Assembly: GCA_964036665.1 (NCBI GenBank)
Contig: OZ038526.1
Location: 34,782,001 to 34,846,000 of the forward strand
Direction of reading: 5' to 3'
Length of the DNA stretch: 64,000 nucleotides
Source: Gordius sp. MW1
Taxonomy: Eukaryota > Nematomorpha > Gordioida > Gordea > Gordiidae
Made by a program: the position numbers and the translations under genes. This document shows, piece by piece, positions 34,701 to 45,304 of this stretch. The stretch's first letter is position 1. Every line of letters begins with the position of its first letter. The notes beneath the pieces are model-generated. The model was not told the origin of the DNA. It ran no database searches and saw nothing but the letters and a program-made list of their open reading frames with translations.

Positions 34701-37700
34701 AAATAGTAAATTGATGAGGAATCTTACGGAAAAGGATACCGTGATCAAAAGATTAGAATCCGAAAAGAAAAAGATTGAATCTGATAAAGTGGAAAAAAAC
34801 TCGACTAATGAGAAAAAGATTCACATGCTACAGCAGGAAATTCAAAATTACCAAGTGAAACTTAACGAAACACAAGTAATTTCGATACAAAGAGTTGATA
34901 AGTGTTGTAAAAGCGGCTGGGTTTTGTTTGATCGACTTTTGGTTCAACCAAGTTTAACGATCGACTCGGGTCTGTTCTTCAAATTTCGACTAAGCCTAGA
35001 GGTAGACTAAGAATAACAGACAAAAAACCGTTGGTTTGTTTATGTTTAGTCGACCAAAACCAAACATCGACCAAACCAATCCCAGCCGTTTTTACAACAC
35101 TAGCTGATATAACCCTTTGTTCAAGATTCACGCCAGCTTAAATCCTAAATGATGTTCAGAATGACTCAAATTTGTTAATTGAATCTAGTAATTTTTATAA
35201 GGCACTTTTCTACGAAAGTCGTACTTATGGCTAAAACAATTTCCAGATTAGTTCATAACACAGATTTACTAGTTAAGAGAAACAATGAACTTTTTCAATT
35301 TAATTATTGCTTGAACAATAATAATTCCGGCCATTCATAGTTCATGTAAGCTTAATAAAATTTCCATTCTCATGGTTATTCAAAGTTTAAAGTTGTAATA
35401 TAGTTTTTTTTGCATTGCATTTATAAAAAACGTTAATATTTGGTATTTTTATTGGTAGGAAAAGTATGAAGAAAGCAAAGAACAAGCTAAACAAACTATG
35501 GATAACAAGGATTCTGCAAACACAGCTAATGAAACACTTCGTTCAGAGAATGAAGCCTTAAAGCAAGGCAATCAGACGCTTCAAGAACGCAATAAAAGTC
35601 TCGAGTTACAAATTACAAAGTTAAATGAAGAGACCGAAAAAGTTATTTATTTCAATCAGTTATTATTTTAAGATTTTTTATGTAAATAATAATTAAGGAA
35701 TTTGGAAGTAATAATAAGCAAAGTTTACAAGACAAGAGATTTTTTTAATTTTATAATTACGTGCTATAGTTGCGAAAAGACTTGCAACTTGTTGTTCAAC
35801 AGTCTACTGCCAAAGAGTCTGAATTGAAGAAAAGATTGTCAGAATGGGATAACGAAATGAAAAGCAGAGGTCAAGATGTGTTCCAAAAGGACAGAGAAAT
35901 CGATAGACTAACTAAAGTTTTGAAACAAATGGAACGGGATAAACAACAGATTGAAATCGAACTTAGTAAGAAGGAACAAGATACACAAAATTCGGATAAA
36001 AACTTGCAAGAACGAGAGCAAAGTCTGCATAACTTAATCGAAAAACTCAGAGAGGAAATAAAGATAAAGGATCAAAATATTCAATCATTAAATGAGTAAG
36101 ATTCGGTTGAATAATAAGAATTTTCATTCTTTATAATTCAATTTTTTAAATAGGCTCTTATCTTTATTACTAAGATTGTATTAATTTATCAATTGTTTTA
36201 TGTGATAGGGGTACAAATTGGTTTTCAATTCAATTTATGTTTTTTAAAGGAAATTGATAGAATTAGGCAACGAGCTTGATACACAAAGAGAAATGTTAGA
36301 TAACGAAAAATCTGAAATGGACAAAGAAATTCATGAAACGCAGGAAGAAAATGCCGACCTCAAAAAGTCAATTTATAAATTGCAGGTTTGTCATAAATAT
36401 CATTTAAAGTTTATAATAAATCATAAATAGTGCACAAATTCATCATTTCAGGCCATTTAGGAAGGACTTTTTAAATTTTTATAATAACGAAATTTTAAGA
36501 TTCTCCTATATTTTTGTTAATGAAAGTGATAAAGATACTTTGAAATATATATTAAAAGTAATTGTTCTAAACTATAATATGTGACTGCAAACTTTTGATT
36601 TTTTTCTAAGACGAACATCCAGAAAAAAGAAGATCAGATAAAGGAGATTGACGAAGAGCTGAAAAGGGCACATCAGATTATCTCTGAAACTAAAGCATCT
36701 GCCATACAATCGACTAATAAAGATATGGAATTAGCAAATCAAACAGTACCTCAATAAAAATACTTATCTAATGTTTAGCTGATTACGAATATTATTACAA
36801 TGTAAAAAATATTTTTCCCACTATTAAAAACTTGATTTGTCTTTTTGTAATATTGCGTTTAGATAGCCGAACTTAGGATTGCTATCAAACAATACCAAAC
36901 CAAGTTAGAGGAGCAAACAAACAAGTTAAAAGAAATTACGCTTCAACTACAAAACAAAGAATCTGACCTTAAAAAGCTATTTAGCGAAAGAAAACAAATA
37001 ATTGAGGACCTAAAAGAATCAAAGTTTAAAAGCATTTTTATAATTTAAATACTCAAAATTTGCAAAATGAATAAATATTTTTAATTATTTTGAAGAAGAT
37101 AATAATAAGCCCATTTAGGAGTACCGCAATTAACTTAAAAATTTACTCTAATTAGCGCCATTTAGAAAAAATTTTAATTAGAGACTATTTTGACTATATA
37201 CATCCCTATCTTTTTTACCATGATAATACACATATAACGTTTTCGCTCTTATTAAAGCTCATAGTATGACATAGTTAATTTTCTAATCACATTCTAAGCA
37301 AGATATTATATAAGGCCAAATTCGATTCATATGGTGGTTATGGAATAACCCTCATAATTATGGTAGATCATAATTATTTTATTATTTTTAAAGTTAATTG
37401 GTAAATTGCGTTTTTGTTAATATTTTGATTAGGTTAATTGCGGCACTCCTTGGGGTTATCATTATCTTCTTCAAAATTTTAATAAAACCGCAATTATAAA
37501 TTAATTTCAAATAAAATTTATATTTATATTTTAAGAAAAGAGGCTATAAGGTGCGGTATTGGTGAGAAGGATGCAATGATCGCGCTTTTAGGAACAACCA
37601 TGGGTCCGCGAACTGAGGAACAAATTAATAGTCTTCGAGCTGAAAAGGAGCGATTGGTACAACAAATGAAACATGAAGAACAGGTATTAAAAGAAATTAT

Positions 37701-37710
37701 CAAGATTTAA
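28792..37710 (+). CDS. ERC: ERC/ELKS/CAST (Bruchpilot-type) active-zone scaffold, 14 exons
   Basis: Coiled-coil scaffold of the presynaptic active zone; the family binds RIM, liprin-alpha and Rab6. Exons: 28792-30210, 30703-30963, 31248-31595, 32290-32376, 32793-33143, 33402-33569, 34016-34183, 34270-34875, 35459-35641, 35770-36095, 36250-36385, 36611-36745, 36863-37023, 37536-37683. Phases close to 1499 codons. Family blocks seen: TMNSIRSFWSPELKRER at about residues 429-445; SSREDTIKRLLDML; FLKETISAKDAHAAMLQTD followed by IDALRKR; DFKEQKLVVFQRK; and GEKDAMIALLG...AEKERLVQQMK near the end. The first exon encodes about 400 residues of low-complexity, Arg/Tyr/Pro-rich head; the rest is heptad-rich coiled coil. 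Exon 7 seems to use a GC donor. The last recognised exon ends at CAG/GTATTA; reading through adds eight codons and stops at 37710. The usual RIM-binding C-terminal tail was not found, so the 3' end is provisional. Confidence 0.92.
31745..32190 (-). repeat. Copy 2 (reversed) of the roughly 430 bp dispersed repeat, in an ERC intron
   Basis: The reverse complement runs CCATTTTAAAATGTGCACAA, GGAAGGACATATAGATTA, AACAGCATTTTAAAATATAT, AATGCAGATGG-type block, AATGGTCACATTTTATTATA, GAAACATATG, then CAGTCTATGTAGTCTATGGT. Same order as at 411 and 59400. Confidence 0.8.
33232..33352. mobile_element. G/C-tract MITE remnant in an ERC intron
   Basis: TTAGCCAGGGGGGCAGTTAG on the left, AAAATTATCATTTTGCCTGG and TTTGCCCCGTCTCC on the right. 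Short and decayed copy of the GGGCGTAGCC family. Confidence 0.4.
34901..35105. mobile_element. GTCGAC-family MITE, nearly full length, beside ERC exon 8
   Basis: AGTGTTGTAAAAGCGGCTGG to CCCAGCCGTTTTTACAACAC, with TTTAACGATCGACTCGG, GACTAAGCCTAGAGGTAGAC and GTTTAGTCGACCAAAACC inside. It starts about 25 bp after the exon 8 donor at 34875. Confidence 0.85.
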
Positions 37711-37726
37711 GAAGATTAACAAAGAC

Positions 37727-37836
37727 AATGGGCGTAGCCAAAATCTAAAAAATTATTGAAATTTATTGAAATTATAGCTAAACGCTCCCTAAATCAAAAT
37801 AGCCTCCCTCTAATCCCAATGCTAGCTACGCCCAAG
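37727..37836. mobile_element. Short GGGCGTAGCC MITE just 3' of ERC
   Basis: ATGGGCGTAGCCAAAATC to CCAATGCTAGCTACGCCCAA, about 108 bp, inverted ends. Confidence 0.8.
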
Positions 37837-37908
37837 CAAAGACAATCATTTTCGAAACTTAATCACTTTTAGTAGTTTCGTGAATGTGGTCTATGGATCA
37901 TTTTTTCC

Positions 37909-38062
37909 GTGGGCGTAGCCAGGTTTGGAATTAAAGGGGGGCATTAATGATTTAGGGAGGGGCAAAATGATAATGTTTTCAAATTTTCGCTATAGTTTTA
38001 TGAAATTTAAAAGGATTTCTGGATTTAGAGGGGGCCTGCTACCCCCTGGCTACGCACATGAT
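37909..38062. mobile_element. GGGCGTAGCC MITE
   Basis: GTGGGCGTAGCCAGGTTTGG, GATTTAGGGAGGGGCAAAAT, then GGCCTGCTACCCCCTGGCTA and CGCACATG. A second copy only 75 bp from the previous one. Confidence 0.85.
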
Positions 38063-39740
38063 TTTTTCTAGTTCGACTTAAACCGTTTACAGTAATGTTT
38101 TTGTGAGTTATGTTTACTCATGGCATTTAATAACTTTCAAGTGTTCTTGAAAATGTTTGTTTAATAGATGTTCGGAAGATAACAGATAAATGTAATATTG
38201 ATAAAAAAAAATATCAACATTTTTAAATACCACGTAATGGCATTATTAGTCACGCCCGGTCTATTTAAATTTCTCTAATATATTTAAAGTAACTTCTTCA
38301 ATCACGTAAATCTAAAAATAGTTGAAAGTATAATAGGTCATTTATAATGGAAACCGTGGCATACCTGAAATCAGTTTCCATGTAATTTGTCAAAAATCCT
38401 CGCCTCAGTCCCGTTCTCTTTTAAACTGTGCTTTTTAAAATACTCTCGAAATTAATTGAGTTATTTTTTTAAGTAAACAACGGCTATAAATACAAAATTC
38501 ATTTAAAATTTTTTATTAACTTTCACCCCATCGCGAACCCTTACTTTTGTAAACTCCAATTTATTTTGTTAATTCGTATAATTTATTATTTGTAATTTGA
38601 AAATAAAGTCGGCATTTTATAAAGTATAACGTAATAATATCAGCTATGCATAGTGGCGACATTTATAAATATATATATAAGTATGATTTAATATTAAAGG
38701 ATCCATTAGAATTAATGATACTGAATATACAGGAAAGGAATTAATAATTATAAATTCTTTAAAGGCCAGGGGATGAGACGCGAAAGGTGCATACATACAA
38801 AAGAAAAACAAAAGGTTGTGTGCATTAAAACAAATGATTTTTACCAACTCGGCTTTTGCTTACTATATTAAAACATATAATTATAGCAATAATAAATCTG
38901 TAGATAAAAATTCAGAAATAAAAGATACTAAATTAAACTATTAATTTTTCATGTATTCACATATAACACATACATAATTCGTATTATTATTTTTCGTCAG
39001 TCAAGGTCAAAATGAAAACGAAGTCAAACCAACACCAACAGATGTTCATAGTACAACCCCCTGCATTTTATAATACATTTAAACATTATACAAAAAAATC
39101 CTGACTTACGAATATTAGTCGTTGAATGTACAAAACTTTATGTCGAGTGTTCATGTATTATTGTTGTCTTACGCTTATAAAACATTTTTAAATTAGCTTA
39201 GAAGGTCACATACTTCAATATATTAGGTAGGAGTTATAAGTTTATAATAAACCCATATTATAATACAACAACAACAAGGACAAATGCTCTTAATCTTCTA
39301 GTGCAGGGTGTATTAAAAGGTACTGCAACGTGTTTGAAACCAGAATCATCCTAAAGAACTTGTATTTACATGGACTTAAATAGCATGGGCGTAATCAGTG
39401 GGCCACAGAAAGAAACCCTCCCCCCTTGCCTGCATTTAGATCAAATCCTGGCCACTCTAACCCTAGTATAATAAAATAGTTATTAATTGTATTGAGAATC
39501 TGCTTAAAACAACAATTTTATCTTTAGTCGCTTTTATGCAGCATTTTGCAATTTTTATCATATCAATTTTTTAACGTTTCTATAATACTTATATAATTAG
39601 TTATAATGAATGTATGCTCGATCCAGTAAAGACATGTAAATGTATGATTTATCTTTATCCTTTATTAGCTTATTAATATAAAATCAGCAAATATTTAAAA
39701 CAACAAAATAGATTTAACACCTTTATAAACAAATGTATGG
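38063..39740. other. Gene-free stretch downstream of ERC
   Basis: AT-rich. One point of note is a strong acceptor-like tract ending TTTTTCGTCAG at 39000, followed by a short open stretch (39001-39073); see findings. CATGGGCGTAATCAGTGGGC near 39385 is the end of a G/C-tract element. Confidence 0.45.
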
Positions 39741-40662
39741 CGTTCATTCGTCTACAAAAATCCTGTTAGGTTTAACGATTTCCATCGTATTTATTGCCTG
39801 ATTACAAAGGATTCCCGGATTCATGGAAACATTGGTGATCGTTTTCGAATCTATTATCAGGAAGCGAACGCTTAAGAACTAGGTTTCCATCGTATTGGCC
39901 ATCAAGGATATGAAGATCACGTGTAAAGGGAAGTAATAATTTGATGTCTTTCCGTTTCTCTGCATCGACAATAAGGTTGAGAATTGGGACAGATGTTGAG
40001 AGGGACGAGGATGCGGATTATGATGAGTGCCACCCACGGTTTATTCAACGGGACTAAGGAGTTAAGGAGCCTGTATGGCCTTTTCTTGTTGGTTGTGATG
40101 AAATGAGTAGTGACGTAAAAACAGCTGGGTTTTTCTCGGTCGACCCTGGTTTTACTGGACTAAGCATAAGCAGACCTAAATTTTTCTGGCCTCTTTTTCT
40201 TAGTCGACCTCTAGACTTAGTTGAAATCTGAAAAAAGACCTAGGTCGACCGTTAGTGTTGGTTGAGCCAAAAGTCTAAAACAAAACCCAGCCGTTTTACA
40301 ACACTGAGGGTTTTTCTAATGGCCGTATGTCTGAAGCTGTGGCCTTCACTATGTTACGGTGACGAGGAATCTCATATGTTTGCACCGGTTGCTTGCATAA
40401 ATGGCATAGGAAGGGGATACGATGTCACAACCTAGACGAAGTCCTTTAACGATGCTTGATTCCTCACCTGACAAAAATAAAAAAAACGGTCTTACTTCCT
40501 TTTTGAGAATGTCTCGTCTCCTGATGAAACCAACTTAAGAGGGAGTTTTCTCTGAGATATATCGTTTGTAGATAGATAGCTACGGAACGTGCTATTAGAG
40601 GAAGGTCCCATTCCATTTGGTCATTCCAAGTGGTCGCTTGGTAGACACTTTTACAACACATT
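39740..40662 (-). pseudogene. Decayed LTR-retrotransposon pol fragment (integrase-like)
   Basis: On the minus strand, open pieces in different frames recall Ty3/gypsy integrase. The stretch 40102-39917 contains TNKKRPYRLLNSLVPLNKPW, which has the form of the conserved stretch after the integrase zinc finger. A piece with CHLCKQPVQTYEIPRHR lies further upstream, in the 40300s. Another open piece covers 40661-40464. Frameshifts and stops break it, and a GTCGAC MITE (40106-40306) is inserted. GC content is higher than its surroundings. Not functional. Confidence 0.45.
40106..40306. mobile_element. GTCGAC-family MITE nested in the pol fragment
   Basis: GTGACGTAAAAACAGCTGGG to ACCCAGCCGTTTTACAACAC, with TTAGTCGACCTCTAGACTTA inside. 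Confidence 0.75.
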
Positions 40663-40746
40663 AAAAGCTCCCCATCATAACTTCTAAAAACTATATAGAG
40701 GAGAATTATAAATATTGAAACTATAATTGTTAAATGTAGAGTCTCC

Positions 40747-40910
40747 TAGTGTTGTAAAAGCAACTGGGCTTTTTTATGTCGACCTTTGGGTTAACTAAGA
40801 CTATCGGTCGACTCTGGTCTTTCTAAATTTCGACTAAGCCTAGCCGACTAAGAAAAGCAGACGAAAAAATCTTTGCTCTGTTCATAACCAGCAGTTTTTA
40901 CAACTTAATT
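40747..40910. mobile_element. GTCGAC-family MITE
   Basis: TAGTGTTGTAAAAGCAACTG to CAGCAGTTTTTACAACTTA. Internal TATCGGTCGACTCTGGTC and CGACTAAGCCTAGCCGACTA. Confidence 0.75.
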
Positions 40911-41097
40911 CCACATACTTTTATTCCTGGTGTTTTATAAGAAGTTTTACCTCTGCTTATTAAAAATGGAATCAAACTTTTGCATTTTATTCATCTATAA
41001 TATAGACGACGTTACTTTGTATTACAAGTTCGATGTTCATGCTGAAGTGAATATTATAGTAATATTTAATTTAATTGCGCTAACATTTATGAGTTAT

Positions 41098-41914
41098 TGT
41101 CATGTATTCCATGATAATTGGGTTGCGACTCTTAAAAGGAATGCACGCAGGATACGAGGAAACAGCGGGCCCTAGATCAATACTTGGCTCCGGAAGATGG
41201 GCTAAGGACGTAAGAAGGTGACCGAAAACTAGTAATCTGACAACAATAAATAAAGAGTTGGTATGGGAATAAAGCAAAGATACAGCGAATCCTTGGAAAT
41301 GACAGGCTATAACCAAAGAACTGGCCCGAGAAACTTAGCGGAGAACTGTCATCAGAAGATTCCAAAATCCTTGAAAGTGAAGGGCCATCCATCAAACCCA
41401 AAAGTTGGCGCAGAAAAATAGGTCAAAGAAGCTAAAGGAATTTCAAAAATGGGAGCAGAACTAGAAAATTAAGGGTATAAAAGGCCCGCGGTAATCGATA
41501 AAAATCAGAACCCTTTCCTTCCAGAATTTCTCCCGATAATCAGTTTTCGGAATACACAATACCCAACCCTTACACGTAAAAACCTAGTAGCATCCGAATT
41601 ATTCCCCCGAAACCTTCCCCTTGTCTAAAGGTATACCCCTCGCATCTTATAGTTACCTGAACTTGTAAAGATAGATTAGCATTATATTCGCCGTGGAACA
41701 TATTATAATTTTTCGTCTCCGAATTCTCTCCCGCCCTATATATCCGTTGTATCGAAATTTGTAATATCATGTTTTTGAAAAGCATAGTTTCAAGAGCGAA
41801 AATTTCTAAGAGGCAAACCGTAATAAGTCCTATCCTCCCCCAGCTTAGTCTCAAATTACAAAGGTGACCATTTACTTCCTTAAAAACCCCACCCTGATAA
41901 GGCAAGACTTAAAA
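41098..41914 (+). mobile_element. Possible solo LTR
   Basis: A block of about 800 bp with clearly higher GC than its flanks and no clean ORF. A TATA-type box, GGGTATAAAAGGCCCGCGG, lies near 41475, as in LTR promoters. GTTAT occurs just outside each proposed end (41093-41097 and 41915-41919), compatible with a 5 bp target duplication. The right end does not show the usual CA, so the boundaries are weak. Confidence 0.35.
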
Positions 41915-41939
41915 GTTATAACAACTTATTTATTAATGA

Positions 41940-44535
41940 GTTCTATGCATGTGCCCACTTCAATAGAATTATATATAATAAAATCGTTATAATTAAGGTA
42001 AAAAACATATATTCTAATAGGATGAGATTAAATCCTATAAATACTTGGCTGTAGACAAAATAGCCAGGTTACCTTTATATTAAATATCTTTTTGAAAGGG
42101 TACATGGGAAGGTCCGTCAGAATAAATTTTTTAGGGATAAGTTTTAAAATTTTAAATTAGGGCAGACTTTTGCTAAGAGACATTACCTTATAATAATATT
42201 GCGTTTACAGCAAACAAATTGTTCAAAAGTATTATTAAGGTGGCCATACTGCTAACGGAAAAAATGGAGCAATTTAACCTAATAACTGTTAATAGATTCA
42301 TAGTATACTGGAGGTGGAGGCATTAATTTAATTAGATTATCATGTGCTTTTTCTCCATGATATCTGGAGCTTTCATTTCTGGCTTTTTTCTCATATCCAG
42401 GCCGTGCCAAATCTTAATTGTGTAGCAAGAGAAATATTCATTTTCCCTTTTAAAGTTTCTCCCTTAAATGCTTGCTTCCTATTAGAGTTTGGAAATAGAA
42501 AAGTAGATAATGCTGGTGGAAGCCTAACTATTAGTATTTTATTCGGTTGGTAGGTAATATTTATATATGGGATACAATGTATAACCTATGTTGATTAATA
42601 TAAGACTGATTGATTTATTACCGTAACTAAGATCCGAGAGATTAAAGGATATTTACGTCTAGTTACTAAAAAACAAAAAATTGAGTAGATTTGCTGATGC
42701 AATCAATGTAAACGATCAAATTTATATACAATACTTGTATATCCGAACAAAACGGTGAAAGAATGACTTGATTTTGCGATATAGTTTTTAATATTTATAG
42801 ATACATTAGGGGGAACAATAGGGAAAACTTGATGTTAATCTCTACTTCATATTATTATGTATATTTGAAAAACATGAGAAAATAGTATTTTACATTATAA
42901 ATTGTACCTAAAGTTACCGAATTACTTCTCTGGGGATTTTTTTAGTACTACACCAATGACAACCTTAATTGTAATTTAATTGAGCATTGATTAGATTTTA
43001 AAGGCTATAAACATTTTAAATAAAAAACGTGATCAAATTTATAGAAAGCTGCCTTTGGTGTTTGTTTGTCCAAGAGTTGCATATAACTTTATAGTTATTC
43101 CCCGAATTGAGAGAGCTACTTCATTACTCAAATAATAAGATAGCTAAATCAAAATAATATCACAATTATTTGGAAATAAACGTCTATTAGCTATACAAAA
43201 TGTAATACTCCAAACATTATTTCAAACGCCATTAAGTTATTTAACGGGAAAGTTTAATTTTTTAATGATTTCTATCTGTCTTCTAATTAGATTCTGAGAT
43301 ATTCATTTGGAACTTTGGTCAAAATTTAGAATAAAACACCACTTACGTTCAAGCCCACATACAAAAATATGTCATTGCTTCTCAATTATATATTTATAAA
43401 AGCAGTTGGATTAAATTTAAGATTGACCAGAAATGTGTGCTAAATAAGATATTTTCATCATATTAGGCCATTAAATTCTCATAAAACAAAACTTTCCTAA
43501 CAATGAGAGCAATCAGTGTCATTAGGCAAAAAGACATTAAAATAACTAAAAGACGCTATAAAAACGTTTTTTAATCGGTATGATTTATATTGTAAATTAC
43601 TAAATTCGCATTATAAATTAAAAACTTATTTATTAAATTAATTAATCTTGAATTTAGCAGTCAAATCAAATTCAACTACATTCAAAAAATTATTAATAAG
43701 AATTGTAGGCGATTTGATTAAGGGAGATGGGAGGGGACCGTTAGAATTTAGAGTAAAAGGGGGATAAACACATGATTATTTACGGTTTTTTGGCAATATT
43801 ATTAACATTGAAACAAAAAGCTGGATCTAGGGTGGGACAGCTATCTCTATTTGCCTAAATGTTTTAAGTTTTCTCAATTTTTATAACCATACATATATTT
43901 GAAAATCATAAACCTTTAACTAATTTTAAAAGTCTAAACTTGCCGTGCCTTTTTGAATTTTTAAAGATTGAGTATTGCTTTAAAGATACAAAACAATAAC
44001 AAATCCTTTGGGGTCATATTGACCCCACGTTACCTAATATTCTAGATATTAAAACTAATAAAACAAAGAGAGGCATTCATGGCCATAACATAAAGCAGAG
44101 ACGGCATTTTTTGGATAAAAACATACTCTTCTGACCTAACTAATAGATCATGCCTTTTCTAAGTGCTTTTTACTCTCGTTATTCATCTAACAACTAAATG
44201 CTGGTAGTTTGCTCAATTATAACCAAAAGCTCATTTATCTCCTTAATCTGAGGAAATAGCTAAAGTATCTCTTTAATCTTTATAACAATCTACAAGGACA
44301 TGCTTTTAACTTCGCATAAAGCCAATTTGTTTGGGATTTCAAGCCTAAATCTTTGCTTAATGTACTAAACACTAATGTTTCTTAATTGATGTAAGTTCCC
44401 TAATTTTAAAGTCACGAGTACTAAGTAGAAGGGTAATGTCAATTATTTTGAAAAAATTATAACTTATATTCAATTTTTGTGGGGTATAATTGATAATTAA
44501 TATTTCGATCACAAATTTGTTAGATGATAGCCTCT
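41940..44535. other. Gene-free AT-rich stretch
   Basis: No gene, RNA or structured repeat recognised. Confidence 0.5.
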
Positions 44536-44537
44536 TT

Positions 44538-44706
44538 CATGGGCGTAGGTAGAATTGGAATTAGAGAAACGCATTAATGATTTAGGGAGGGGCAAAATAT
44601 AATTTTAAATAATTTTAGCCCTAATTTTGATAAATAATTTCGAATAATTTCTGGATTTAGAGGGGGGCAGCTGCTTCTCCCTGCTTCCCCCTGGCTAGTT
44701 ATGGGC
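44538..44706. mobile_element. GGGCGTAGCC MITE
   Basis: CATGGGCGTAGGTAGAATTG, GATTTAGGGAGGGGCAAAAT, GAGGGGGGCAGCTGCTTCTC and CCCCCTGGCTAGTTATGGGC. Confidence 0.8.
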
Positions 44707-45125
44707 CCTTTTACGATGTAGCTAATAAGAAGGCCTATGCTGCACATTTAAAAGGTAAAGGTACTTAAAGAGTTCTGATATGCTTGACAAAAAATACAAA
44801 TTTGCTGACAAAAACCTAGCCCAGGGAAAGGCAGACAAGGGCATGTTTTCACTTAAAATCAGATGCTTTAATTGTTAAAGAATATTATTTTTCCTTTATC
44901 TTTTAATAAACTTTTAATTCCTTCTAATCAAAATTCAGAGTACGCCCGTTACAAATTGAATATCAGTAATCAGTATATTAAAATATATTTCCCCTAACTT
45001 CAAAGGTTATTATTTGATGAAAATTTGTGGTAGAATAGACTGAGAATGAAGTTTATCCCTATTTAGAGATATTTATAAGTATGTCTTCGAGACTTATTAT
45101 TGATGTTCTTTCTTAAAAGTTCTAT

Positions 45126-45304
45126 ATAGGCGTAGCCAGCATTGGGATTAGAGTAGAGGGAGGTAATAATGATTTAGGGAGGGGCAAAATAATCATTGAA
45201 ATTTTAGCTATAATTTGAATAAATTTCAACAAATTTTTGGATTTAAAGGGGGGCAGCCGCCCCTCCCCCCCCCCCCCCTCCCCCCTATTGTCTACGCCAA
45301 TGGT
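45126..45304. mobile_element. GGGCGTAGCC MITE
   Basis: TAGGCGTAGCCAGCATTGGG, GATTTAGGGAGGGGCAAAAT, GGGGGGCAGCCGCCCCTC, a long C-run, then TTGTCTACGCCAATGG. One of the best kept copies. Confidence 0.85.

Noticed and set aside
37722..37736. Q-W-A-stop just after ERC, resembling the family's C-terminal IWA motif
   Set aside because: It is made by the GGGCGTAGCC end of a MITE and is out of frame with the last exon.
41570..41905. 111-codon minus-strand ORF
   Set aside because: Lies in the LTR-like block; composition and lack of domains fit non-coding repeat.
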